In this document: one piece after another, positions 1 to 5,515 of the stretch
Position numbering within the stretch: the stretch's first letter is position 1
Layout of the letters: the number at the start of each line of letters is the position of its first letter
The notes under the pieces: model-generated
What the model saw: only the letters and a program-made list of their open reading frames with translations
What the model was told of the DNA's origin: nothing
Database searches by the model: none
Origin: Nitrospiraceae bacterium
Lineage (GTDB): Bacteria; Nitrospirota; Nitrospiria; Nitrospirales; UBA8639
Direction of reading: 5' to 3'
Length of the DNA: 9,119 nucleotides
Assembly (NCBI GenBank): GCA_003523945.1
Contig: DOFS01000111.1
Span: 1 to 9,119, forward strand
Translations under genes and position numbers: made by a program

Positions 1-248
1 GTTGCCAAGGTCGGGGTGAGCACAAGACTGGTTGCGATGCCGGTGATCACTATCCCGACAAGGCCTTCGCCCAATGCCTCACGCACCATCGGCATAGCAA
101 TAATTACGAAGGTCAACTCACTACCCTGGGCGAGCAAGAAGCCGAGTTGCACAGAGCCAGGCGTTGACCAGCCGAAGACCCTCGCTGCGGTGCTGACCAG
201 GACCGCTTTGATCGCGATGAGAGCGAACAGGAAGATGAGGATTTCGGT
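1..248 (-). pseudogene. Kef-type (CPA2) cation:proton antiporter fragment
   Basis: Read on the minus strand from 248 leftward, the frame is open to the window edge and encodes a hydrophobic membrane segment. It is followed by GFLLAQGSELTFVIIAMP and then another hydrophobic helix ending in TSLVLTPTLA. The GxLLAQGxEFxFV signature is typical of the Kef/CPA2 monovalent cation:proton antiporters, which exchange K+ or Na+ for H+ across the inner membrane. The upstream N-terminal part is absent: a TGA stop lies in frame at 251-249 and IS30-like sequence begins shortly beyond it. The reading could continue after a single-base frameshift near 248 (SDDQSLRQALVVN in the adjacent frame), so the exact break is uncertain. 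The rest of the C-terminal half lies outside the window. I judge it a truncated remnant, although a frameshifted gene that is otherwise complete to the left cannot be excluded. Confidence 0.6.
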
Positions 249-283
249 TCACGACGAGCGCCTGGCGCAATGACTGGTCATCC

Positions 284-521
284 GAGTAGTCTTTGCGGAT
301 CCGCATAGCCCTGGCAACGTGGCACCACCGAAAGCACCAATCAATGGCCTGCTGCGGCCGTATCGGCCGAAGAGGACGGACTTATCGGCCACACCCAGCG
401 GACACTGAATGCCATCGCCCATCGGTTGAACATCCGACCGAGAAAATGTCTGGACTGGGCGACGCCCCTCGCGGTGTTTACGCACCTGTGTCATCAATCA
501 CCCGTTGCACTTGGAACTTGA
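284..521 (+). pseudogene. IS30-family transposase C-terminal remnant, frameshifted
   Basis: Pieces of the IS30 DDE transposase C-terminus are readable in three successive frames. FADPHSP (292-311) and WQRGTTESTN (312-341) would join as the family motif FADPHSPWQRGTxENTNGLLR if one base were restored near 310. The NGLLR motif resumes at 343 (NGLLRPYRPKRTDLS) after a 4-bp tandem duplication, CAATCAAT. The end is recovered from 390 (HTQRTLNAIAHRLN, then RPRKCLDWATPLAVF) after another one-base loss near 387-389. It stops at TGA 519-521. The N-terminal DNA-binding domain and most of the catalytic core are missing, so the element cannot be active. The left boundary is uncertain, because similarity fades before 290. 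It abuts the truncated antiporter gene, which suggests an insertion followed by deletion and decay. Confidence 0.8.
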
Positions 522-531
522 AACCGCCATC
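504..531. mobile_element. Possible right end of the IS30-family element
   Basis: The sequence GTTGCACTTGGAACTTGAA (504-522), followed by ACCGCC, overlaps the transposase stop codon. In several IS30-family elements the terminal inverted repeat overlaps the 3' end of the transposase gene and has this GTTGCACTT...TTGAA character. The left inverted repeat is not in the window, so the call cannot be confirmed by pairing and the outer edge is approximate. Confidence 0.3.
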
Positions 532-1059
532 TTATAGCCGCGCAGGGCGACAAAATTATTCTCAAATCCGTGGTAGCGCTTCTTGTCTGAGGTGTTTCAA
601 GAAATGGCGAACATATGAATGGACGGATTTGATTAAAAACTTAATTCCAACTTCCCAATACATTAATTGAAATTCTCCTCTGATTATGCGACATGGTCCA
701 TAACGGGAAAAATATGGATGAGAAAGTTTTCGCGTTCTAGTTTTTAATTGATAAAGGGAAGTGTAATAGCAGGAAGTTACCGGAAGGTTAGGCGTCAATT
801 ACATCATTGTAAACAGTGCGCAAATAGAAGGCTTGAATGGAGGACTAGCGGGTTGTCCGGTTTTCGAAATGCTTTAACGGGGATCGAGGCTATGACTGTC
901 GGAATAGCGGAAGAGTTTCGGTAAAGTTTGTGCCCCTTGCTTTCCTTGACCTCTTTGTCCTTCTGTTCTGTCTGTTCTTCCTATTGTGCTAGTATTAGCG
1001 CTAACAGTGAATGTACGATTATCCCAAATGTGAACCTCAGTTTCGTTCCCTCCTTCGCT
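522..1059. other. Gene-free spacer, partly AT-rich
   Basis: No open frame here looks like a protein. The minus frame at 562-798 and the plus frame at 293-670 give low-complexity, unfamiliar translations. The stretch 600-760 is markedly AT-rich with several TTAATT/TTTAATTG runs, unlike the GC-rich debris to its left. A TTG-initiated upstream extension of the nuclease (928-1059) is also judged non-coding. The only structured site seen is the small palindrome near 1000. I see no tRNA, rRNA or obvious terminator. Confidence 0.5.
982..1005 (+). promoter_or_regulatory. Candidate promoter/operator for the nuclease gene
   Basis: A perfect 10-bp palindrome, TTAGCGCTAA (995-1004), overlaps a -10-like TAGTAT (990-995). 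A second inverted pair, GCTA-GTAT-TAGC (988-999), overlaps both. The site lies 55 bp before the chosen ATG of the nuclease gene. Palindromes with a central CG are typical of dimeric repressors such as the LacI family, but no good -35 hexamer is seen at the expected distance. This is weak evidence. Confidence 0.25.
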
Positions 1060-2562
1060 ATGGCCCGGCAACGAGTCACCGCTCAAGACCTCTATAATTA
1101 CACCAAGTGTCTGCATCGCGTATATCTGGATAGTAACGGGGATGCTTCGGAGAAATCCGAGGTCAGCTCATTTGTGAAGTTGTTATGGGAAGTGGGGTTG
1201 CAGACCGAACAGGATTATATTAGTTCGCTCGGCGATCAGGAGATTGTGGACCTACAAAATCTTGCCGTAGAACCGGCATTTCAAAAAACAATCTTGGCCA
1301 TGGAGCATGGAGCCGCGGTGATTTACCAAGGCTGTCTGATCCATGAACAGTTTGTGGGACGGCCGGATTTATTGGTGAAGCGTGAGGATGGGGCGTCTCG
1401 CTTTGGCAAATATCTTTATGAGCCGATTGATATCAAGGCTGGCAAGGGTTGGGAAGAGGGAGAGGGCAAAAAACGAAAGTTTAAAGAACATTATGCCTTT
1501 CAGATTTTATTTTACCGGCTGTTACTCGAAAGGATTCAGGGAACGGTTCCCGCCGGTGGTCGGATCATCAATGTGGACAAACAGCTTGAAGAGTTTGATC
1601 CTGCTCCATTTGAAGAACGGTTTTACCAGGCCATGCAGGACGTTCAGCATTTGGTGTCCGGGGAGGAAACTTCGGAGCCTGTGTTGGGGAGTCACTGTAC
1701 GATGTGCGGGTGGTTTAGCCGATGTTACCGATGGGTGAAAGCGGAGTCTGACCCCACCGGATTATTTTTTGTGGGCAAACAAAAATTTGCGCTTCGGGAG
1801 CAGGGACTCCGAACCATTGAAGATATTGCCGGGATGGATGTGCAAACCTATCTCAAGCCGCCTCATAAGATTCCGCGAATGGGCAAAATTTCCCTGGCAC
1901 GGATGAAGGAGCGCGCCCAGGTTCTGTTAGAGGGAAAGCCGAGGATCCGCTCAGGCTATACGTTGCCTGAGGTTGAACGGGAGATCTATTTTGATATTGA
2001 AGATGACCCGACCCGTGGCGTCACCTATCTTTTCGGGATGGTCATTCGGGATGAGAAGGATCCCTCCCGCTTTACATATTTTCTGGCAAAAACTCCTGAA
2101 GACGAGGAACAAACAGTCAGGGACTTTTGGCAATTTATTCAATCGACGGATGGAGCGGTCTATTATGTGTATTCCCATAAGGAGCGATCGACGCTGAAAC
2201 GTCTGATGGAAAAGTATGATCTGGATGCCGACACCTTTGAAAAGTATAAGGCCTCTGAATTTGATTTGTATCAAGACCTCATTGTGGAATATTCTGACTG
2301 GCCGACATTTTCCTATGGCATTAAACATATTGCCAAGTTTATCGGGTTTCAGTGGAGGGACGTGGACCCGTCCGGAGCCAACTCCATCGCCTGGTATAAC
2401 GATTATCTAGCCAATCCGGCCAATGAAGCTTTGCTGAATAGAATTCTGGAATATAACGAGGATGATTGCTATGCCATGGCAGCCATTACACGATATTTTG
2501 AACACCATGCCCACAAGAATCAGGTGACGACTGAAGGACAGGCGCACAAGGGGGAATGTTGA
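1060..2562 (+). CDS. TM0106 family RecB-like putative nuclease (Cas4-like plus RNase H-like domains)
   Basis: A 500-residue protein with two nuclease folds. The N-terminal half is a RecB/Cas4-type PD-(D/E)XK domain: GRPDLL (Asp103) and DIKAGK (Asp124, Lys126) form the active site. Cys17 plus the Cys213-x2-Cys216-x5-Cys222 cluster matches the split four-cysteine iron-sulfur arrangement of Cas4 and AddB. Residues about 235-290 are a helical, helix-hairpin-helix-like linker. The C-terminal half resembles the YprB-type RNase H-like exonuclease (DEDD group): FDIED (Asp312, Glu314), YSHKERSTLKRL (371-382) and YNEDDC (465-470). The order matches the TM0106/COG2251 family, whose cellular role is not established; DNA repair or RNA/DNA processing is inference. 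ATG 1060 is chosen because MARQRVTAQDLYNYTKC fits the family start; a TTG start at 928 would add unrelated residues. No Shine-Dalgarno sequence precedes the ATG. No CRISPR or cas gene is near. Confidence 0.85.
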   Translation: MARQRVTAQDLYNYTKCLHRVYLDSNGDASEKSEVSSFVKLLWEVGLQTEQDYISSLGDQEIVDLQNLAVEPAFQKTILAMEHGAAVIYQGCLIHEQFVGRPDLLVKREDGASRFGKYLYEPIDIKAGKGWEEGEGKKRKFKEHYAFQILFYRLLLERIQGTVPAGGRIINVDKQLEEFDPAPFEERFYQAMQDVQHLVSGEETSEPVLGSHCTMCGWFSRCYRWVKAESDPTGLFFVGKQKFALREQGLRTIEDIAGMDVQTYLKPPHKIPRMGKISLARMKERAQVLLEGKPRIRSGYTLPEVEREIYFDIEDDPTRGVTYLFGMVIRDEKDPSRFTYFLAKTPEDEEQTVRDFWQFIQSTDGAVYYVYSHKERSTLKRLMEKYDLDADTFEKYKASEFDLYQDLIVEYSDWPTFSYGIKHIAKFIGFQWRDVDPSGANSIAWYNDYLANPANEALLNRILEYNEDDCYAMAAITRYFEHHAHKNQVTTEGQAHKGEC

Positions 2563-2570
2563 AAACGGCC

Positions 2571-2582
2571 GCCAGCGCTGGC
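2571..2582. repeat. Perfect 12-bp palindrome after the nuclease gene
   Basis: GCCAGCGCTGGC is a perfect palindrome starting 9 bp after the nuclease stop codon. It could form a short GC hairpin, but with no internal loop and no T-tract (CTCCCGCCTATTT follows) it is a poor intrinsic terminator. It may instead be part of a dispersed repeat or a protein-binding site. Confidence 0.4.
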
Positions 2583-2592
2583 TCCCGCCTAT

Positions 2593-2620
2593 TTGTCATG
2601 TTCCTGTACTCACCTGTACG
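2593..2620 (+). promoter_or_regulatory. Weak Pho-box-like repeat upstream of phoB
   Basis: TTGTCAT-GTTC-CTGTACT (2593-2610) has the 7-4-7 layout of a Pho box, and its first unit matches six of seven bases of the E. coli unit CTGTCAT. A further CTGTACG (2614-2620) is out of the 11-bp phase by one base. Autoregulation of phoBR would make a site here sensible. However, it lies about 200 bp from the phoB ATG, has only a poor -10 (CACAAT, 2632-2637), and does not match the consensus of the two strong arrays downstream. Confidence 0.2.
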
Positions 2621-2823
2621 ATCCGCTTTGCCACAATGGTCGCGCCCTCCGGGACGCTGCAAGCTATGCTGCGGTCTTTCCTTCGGCATAACTCAGGGTA
2701 GGACCGGACTGGGCTTTTTGGGCATTCCCCGCATGGCCTCCGATTGGTGCGCAATGGCATCGGGGCGGGTCAATCTGGTGGAAATTTCAATTATTCAACG
2801 GACACTGCTGAGGAGGACGTCTT

Positions 2824-3516
2824 ATGGCTGCAACGGTTTTAATCGTTGACGATGAGAAGGATCTGGTGGAGTTGGTCAAGTATCATTTGGAAAAGGATGG
2901 GCTCAAGTGTTTGGAGGCGCGTGACGGGGAAACGGCCTTACAGGTAGCCAAGGAACGTACTCCGGACCTTATTGTCCTTGATTTGATGTTACCGGGTGTG
3001 GATGGCTTAGAGGTTTGCCGGAAGTTGAGGAAAGACCCGAAAACGTCTTCGATCGCCATTATTATGCTGACAGCGAAGGCCGAAGAGGTCGACAGAATTG
3101 TGGGTTTGGAAATGGGGGCGGATGACTATATGGTGAAACCCTTTAGCCCGAGAGAACTTGTCGCCAGAGTGAAAGCCGTATTGCGGCGGGGGCAGGGGCA
3201 GGACATGCCGGTCATCAAACGGGTTGGCACACTCGAGGTCGATGAAGGGAAGCACCAGGTGACGGTGGACGGAGCCGTGGTGGAGTTGACCGTCAAGGAG
3301 TTCGATCTGCTCTGTGCGTTGATGCGGGCGAATGGCCGGGTACTGAACCGGGACCAAATATTGGAAACGGTTTGGGGTTATTCCAATGCCGTGGAGATTG
3401 AATCCAGGACGGTGGATGTGCACATCCGGCGGCTCCGAGAAAAGTTAGGCAGCGAATACACACGAATTGTGACGGTCAAAGGTGTGGGCTATCGTTTTGA
3501 ATCGGGGACGGTCTAA
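2824..3516 (+). CDS. phoB: Phosphate regulon response regulator PhoB (OmpR/PhoB family)
   Basis: A 230-residue two-domain response regulator, the usual length for the family. The receiver domain (about 3-118) has the acidic pair Asp9/Asp10, phosphoacceptor Asp53 in VLDLMLPG, Thr83 in MLTAKAEE and Lys105 in YMVKPFSPRE. The C-terminal winged-helix DNA-binding domain (about 133-228) has VELTVKEFDLLCALM, the recognition region SRTVDVHIRRLREKLG and the terminal wing VKGVGYRFE. Phosphorylated by PhoR, it should bind direct-repeat Pho boxes and recruit RNA polymerase. The PhoB assignment, rather than another OmpR-type regulator, rests on the adjacent PAS-type PhoR kinase and the pst genes, and fits the two repeat arrays downstream. 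GAGGAGG (2810-2816) sits 7 bp before the ATG, a strong ribosome-binding site. phoR follows after 29 bp, so the pair is probably one operon. Confidence 0.92.
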   Translation: MAATVLIVDDEKDLVELVKYHLEKDGLKCLEARDGETALQVAKERTPDLIVLDLMLPGVDGLEVCRKLRKDPKTSSIAIIMLTAKAEEVDRIVGLEMGADDYMVKPFSPRELVARVKAVLRRGQGQDMPVIKRVGTLEVDEGKHQVTVDGAVVELTVKEFDLLCALMRANGRVLNRDQILETVWGYSNAVEIESRTVDVHIRRLREKLGSEYTRIVTVKGVGYRFESGTV

Positions 3517-3526
3517 GGTGAGTATG

Positions 3527-3553
3527 ATGAAAGTGATCTTGCTCTATGGGTAA
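3527..3553 (+). other. Possible 8-codon leader peptide overlapping the phoR start
   Basis: Between phoB and phoR a tiny frame, ATG at 3527 reading MKVILLYG and stopping at TAA 3551-3553, overlaps the phoR ATG at 3546. AAGGTGA (3515-3521) gives it a reasonable ribosome-binding site 5 bp away, whereas phoR itself has none. Ribosomes ending at 3553 could restart at 3546, coupling phoR translation to this mini-cistron. No direct support beyond the arrangement, and such short frames arise easily by chance. Confidence 0.2.
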
Positions 3554-4928
3554 TCCTTCTCTGGTTCTCGTGTCTTGGATGGTGGCGGCCATGGTCGGGG
3601 TAGGGGTGACGGTGGCATGGGCATGGCCATTCTGGGTGGTGGTTTTGTTAGGGGCCGGTTTTGTTGGTGTGGCGGTATGGATGACCCGATACACTTGGGA
3701 TCAGACGAGAGAAAACCATGAAGACGTCATGGCAAGTATTCGTCAACTCCAGCAGCTTAGTGGTATTGATGAGGCCAAGGTTCCCCGTGTGGTGGAACCC
3801 GATGCAGTGGGAGGCCATATCCAGCGTCTGGTGATGAACGTGAAGCAACGGATGACCAGTCTGGAGGATGAACGCAGGAAAATCCTGGCTATCATGGAAA
3901 ATTTGGTGGAAGGGGTCGTCGCCTTCGATCCCAAAGGCAAAGTGTTGTTCAGCAATGCCAGCGCCCACCGAATATTGGGATTGGACGCTAATGCGATTCA
4001 AGGGCGATCGGTGTGGGAGATCATCAGAAATCAAGAGATGGCCGGTTTGGTTGAGGGCTGTCAGGAACTTGAGTGGCATGAGCGACGGCACGCGGAGATT
4101 GAATTGCATCCTCCTGTTTCCATGGTGTTAGAGGTATATGCTTTGCCTTTTCCATTTTCCAATCAGAAGAAGGCGTGTGTGCTGGTGTTGCACGATGTCA
4201 CCGAGCTGCGCCGGTTGGAACAGGTGCGAACCGAATTTATAGAGAACGTGTCCCACGAACTTCGCACCCCCCTGACGGCCATAGTCGGATATTTGGAAAC
4301 GCTGGTAGATGAGCCGTCTTTGGAAACGCCAAACAATCGGAAGTTTGTGCACATTGCCCACCAACATGCGGAGCGGCTCAGCCGGTTGGTGGAAGATTTA
4401 CGGAGCCTCTCGGAAATTGAAGCAGGAAAAGTCATCTTGCGTTGTAAAATGGTGCCATTGTGTGAGGTGGCCAGGGAGGTCGAGGAGATCTTTCAGAATC
4501 AACTAGCGAAAAAAAATCTCCGGATCTCGAATACGATTGGCTCCGAATTCAATGCCTGGGCTGATCGAGACCGGTTGATTCAGATCCTGTTGAACCTTGT
4601 TGATAATGCGATTAAATATACCCCTTCCGGCGGCACGATTTCGTTTCAAGCCCTGCATCTGGGGGACCAGCGGGTCTCTCTGCAGGTTAAAGATACGGGC
4701 CAGGGTATTCCGTCAATAGATCTTCCAAGAATTACCGAGCGATTTTACCGGGTGGATCGCGCGCGGTCTCGTGAAGAAGGTGGGACGGGCCTTGGGCTCT
4801 CTATCGTCAAGCATCTGCTTCAACTGCTCGGTGGTAAACTTCGCATACAGAGTGAATTGGGCAGAGGCACCACAGTAGAAGTGATCCTGCCTGTTTCCTC
4901 GCCAAATGTTTCAACAAAAACTCTGTGA
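3546..4928 (+). CDS. phoR: Phosphate regulon sensor histidine kinase PhoR
   Basis: A 460-residue inner-membrane histidine kinase. Two membrane helices at about 5-24 and 28-46 are joined by only a few residues, so there is no large periplasmic sensing domain, as in E. coli PhoR. A linker and PAS domain follow (roughly 105-215, from KILAIMENLVEGVVAFDP). The HisKA domain carries phosphoacceptor His237 in SHELRTPLTAIVGY. The ATPase domain has the N-box NLVDNAIKYTP (Asn350, Asn354), DTGQGI (383-388) and GGTGLGLSIV (412-421). It should autophosphorylate and control PhoB, taking its phosphate signal from the Pst transporter, probably through PhoU (known from E. coli; not in this window). The ATG at 3546 is the only good start, since the frame is closed by TGA at 3534, yet it lacks a Shine-Dalgarno sequence. 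Translation may be coupled to upstream frames. Confidence 0.92.
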   Translation: MGNPSLVLVSWMVAAMVGVGVTVAWAWPFWVVVLLGAGFVGVAVWMTRYTWDQTRENHEDVMASIRQLQQLSGIDEAKVPRVVEPDAVGGHIQRLVMNVKQRMTSLEDERRKILAIMENLVEGVVAFDPKGKVLFSNASAHRILGLDANAIQGRSVWEIIRNQEMAGLVEGCQELEWHERRHAEIELHPPVSMVLEVYALPFPFSNQKKACVLVLHDVTELRRLEQVRTEFIENVSHELRTPLTAIVGYLETLVDEPSLETPNNRKFVHIAHQHAERLSRLVEDLRSLSEIEAGKVILRCKMVPLCEVAREVEEIFQNQLAKKNLRISNTIGSEFNAWADRDRLIQILLNLVDNAIKYTPSGGTISFQALHLGDQRVSLQVKDTGQGIPSIDLPRITERFYRVDRARSREEGGTGLGLSIVKHLLQLLGGKLRIQSELGRGTTVEVILPVSSPNVSTKTL

Positions 4929-4995
4929 TATTTCACCTTCCCTCCCCGCTAGCCGCATTTCGTTGCTTGTTCCACCTTCCCAATTCCCTAAAAAA

Positions 4996-5050
4996 CGTTA
5001 CACATCTGTAACTCGAACCTCACGGCTCTGAAACAGTTCATCGGTAGTAT
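4996..5050 (+). promoter_or_regulatory. Four-unit Pho-box array and -10 before the small winged-helix gene
   Basis: Four 7-bp units start at 4996, 5007, 5018 and 5029: CGTTACA, TGTAACT, CCTCACG, TGAAACA. They lie on an exact 11-bp period with 4-bp spacers. All keep A at position 5 and C at position 6, and the neighbouring frames of 11 bp on either side do not. A -10-like TAGTAT (5045-5050) starts 16 bp after the last unit's start, so the array takes the place of a -35, as at PhoB-activated promoters. Transcription would start near 5057. The third unit is the weakest. The geometry is identical to the array before pstS. Confidence 0.7.
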
Positions 5051-5116
5051 TGTGGTGAGGGAATGGTTATCGAGCAGGTTGAGCAAGGACCTGACCCAAC
5101 ATGGGACGACGGCTAT

Positions 5117-5122
5117 AGGAGG
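5117..5122 (+). promoter_or_regulatory. Ribosome-binding site that fixes the small gene's start
   Basis: AGGAGG, continuing as AGGAGGGGGT, sits 4 bp before ATG 5127. The alternative GTG starts at 5052 and 5055 have no such site and fall at or upstream of the predicted transcription start near 5057. This supports the shorter protein. Confidence 0.7.
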
Positions 5123-5126
5123 GGGT

Positions 5127-5438
5127 ATGGTAACGAGTCACCAGGAATGGAATGACCAGATTCTTGTTGAAAAGGAAGATCGTGAAAGGGTCTTAGCCGT
5201 CATCTCTTCCAGGCCGTCCGTATCGATTGAAGAGCTTTTACACTCCTTGCCATGGATGCGTTGGGGGTATCTGTTTTCCATTCTGGTGGAATGTCTACAG
5301 GAAGGGGCGGTCATTTTGTGTCAAAGGGAGTTTCAATTTGAGGTTCTGGTGAGCCATACCTTGCAAAAGGATGCTAGGGAAATGGTTCAGGCTAGACAAC
5401 TACCGGCAAGCTCGGAAAAACGGTGGGCTACTTGTTAA
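5127..5438 (+). CDS. Small winged-helix-like protein of unknown function, predicted Pho regulon member
   Basis: A 103-residue cytoplasmic protein with no signal peptide or membrane helix. Residues 19-75 look like a compact winged helix: helix 19-28 (RERVLAVISS), helix 34-40 (IEELLHS), a helix at 46-59 (WGYLFSILVECLQE), and a beta-hairpin wing at 61-74 (AVILCQREFQFEVL). The pattern LPxxxWxxLFxxxxxLxxxGxVxLxxxxFxFEV resembles small HTH-like proteins that I recall as recurring in Nitrospira-type genomes, but I cannot name a family. The last 30 residues are charged and probably flexible. It sits between phoR and pstS, is preceded by its own four-unit Pho array, and its stop codon (5436-5438) overlaps the first unit of the pstS array. 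It could be an accessory regulator of the phosphate response or a protein-protein adaptor. DNA binding is inferred only from the fold pattern. Confidence 0.65.
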   Translation: MVTSHQEWNDQILVEKEDRERVLAVISSRPSVSIEELLHSLPWMRWGYLFSILVECLQEGAVILCQREFQFEVLVSHTLQKDAREMVQARQLPASSEKRWATC

Positions 5439-5488
5439 CACGTTCGTAACATGGGCTTTACATAGAAGAAACCTTTTGGACCTACACT
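5434..5488 (+). promoter_or_regulatory. Four-unit Pho-box array and -10 of pstS
   Basis: Units GTTAACA, CGTAACA, CTTTACA and AGAAACC start at 5434, 5445, 5456 and 5467, an exact 11-bp period. All four have AC at positions 5-6. The first two units are the best matches to NGTAACA. A -10-like TACACT (5483-5488) starts 16 bp after the start of the last unit, the same offset as in the array at 4996. Transcription from about 5495 would leave a leader of about 20 nt containing the pstS ribosome-binding site. E. coli pstS likewise has two tandem Pho boxes, which is four half-units. Confidence 0.75.
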
Positions 5489-5515
5489 ATTTATTCATAT
5501 GAGGAGGCATGTTTG

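Larger units (their letters stand above)
2563..2823. other. Spacer between nuclease gene and phoB
   Basis: This 261-bp stretch has no credible gene. Open frames on both strands (2556-2849 plus, 2486-2689 minus) translate to unfamiliar Arg/Pro/Cys-rich sequence, and the plus one overlaps the phoB start. It contains the 12-bp palindrome at 2571-2582, a short direct repeat near 2603-2619 and a strong Shine-Dalgarno sequence at 2810-2816. The phoB promoter should lie here, but I cannot place it with confidence. Confidence 0.5.

Noticed and set aside
787..793. GTTAGGC, which fits an integron attC core GTTRRRY.
   Set aside because: No partner core site or long imperfect hairpin is present nearby, and there is no integrase. 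A seven-base match is expected by chance.
562..798. A 78-codon minus-strand frame in the AT-rich spacer.
   Set aside because: Tyr/Arg/Ser-rich translation without motifs, no ribosome-binding site and no neighbours in the same direction.
928..1059. A TTG-started extension giving the nuclease 44 extra residues, partly hydrophobic and signal-like.
   Set aside because: The nuclease family starts near MARQRVTAQDLYNYTKC, the extension is Ser/Cys-rich without motifs, and an exported Cas4-like nuclease is implausible.
1060..1738. A possible CRISPR link because of the Cas4-like domain.
   Set aside because: No direct-repeat array or other cas gene is in the window, and the fused RNase H-like half marks the TM0106 family rather than Cas4.
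2556..2849. A 97-codon plus-strand frame running from the nuclease stop into phoB.
   Set aside because: It overlaps both neighbours, has an odd Arg/Cys/Ser-rich composition with no motifs, and would run over the well-supported phoB start.
4929..4995. Pyrimidine-rich stretch after phoR as a possible terminator.
   Set aside because: No paired stem followed by a T-tract could be found by eye.
5052..5126. GTG start adding 25 residues to the small winged-helix protein.
   Set aside because: It precedes the predicted transcription start and lacks a ribosome-binding site, while ATG 5127 has AGGAGG.
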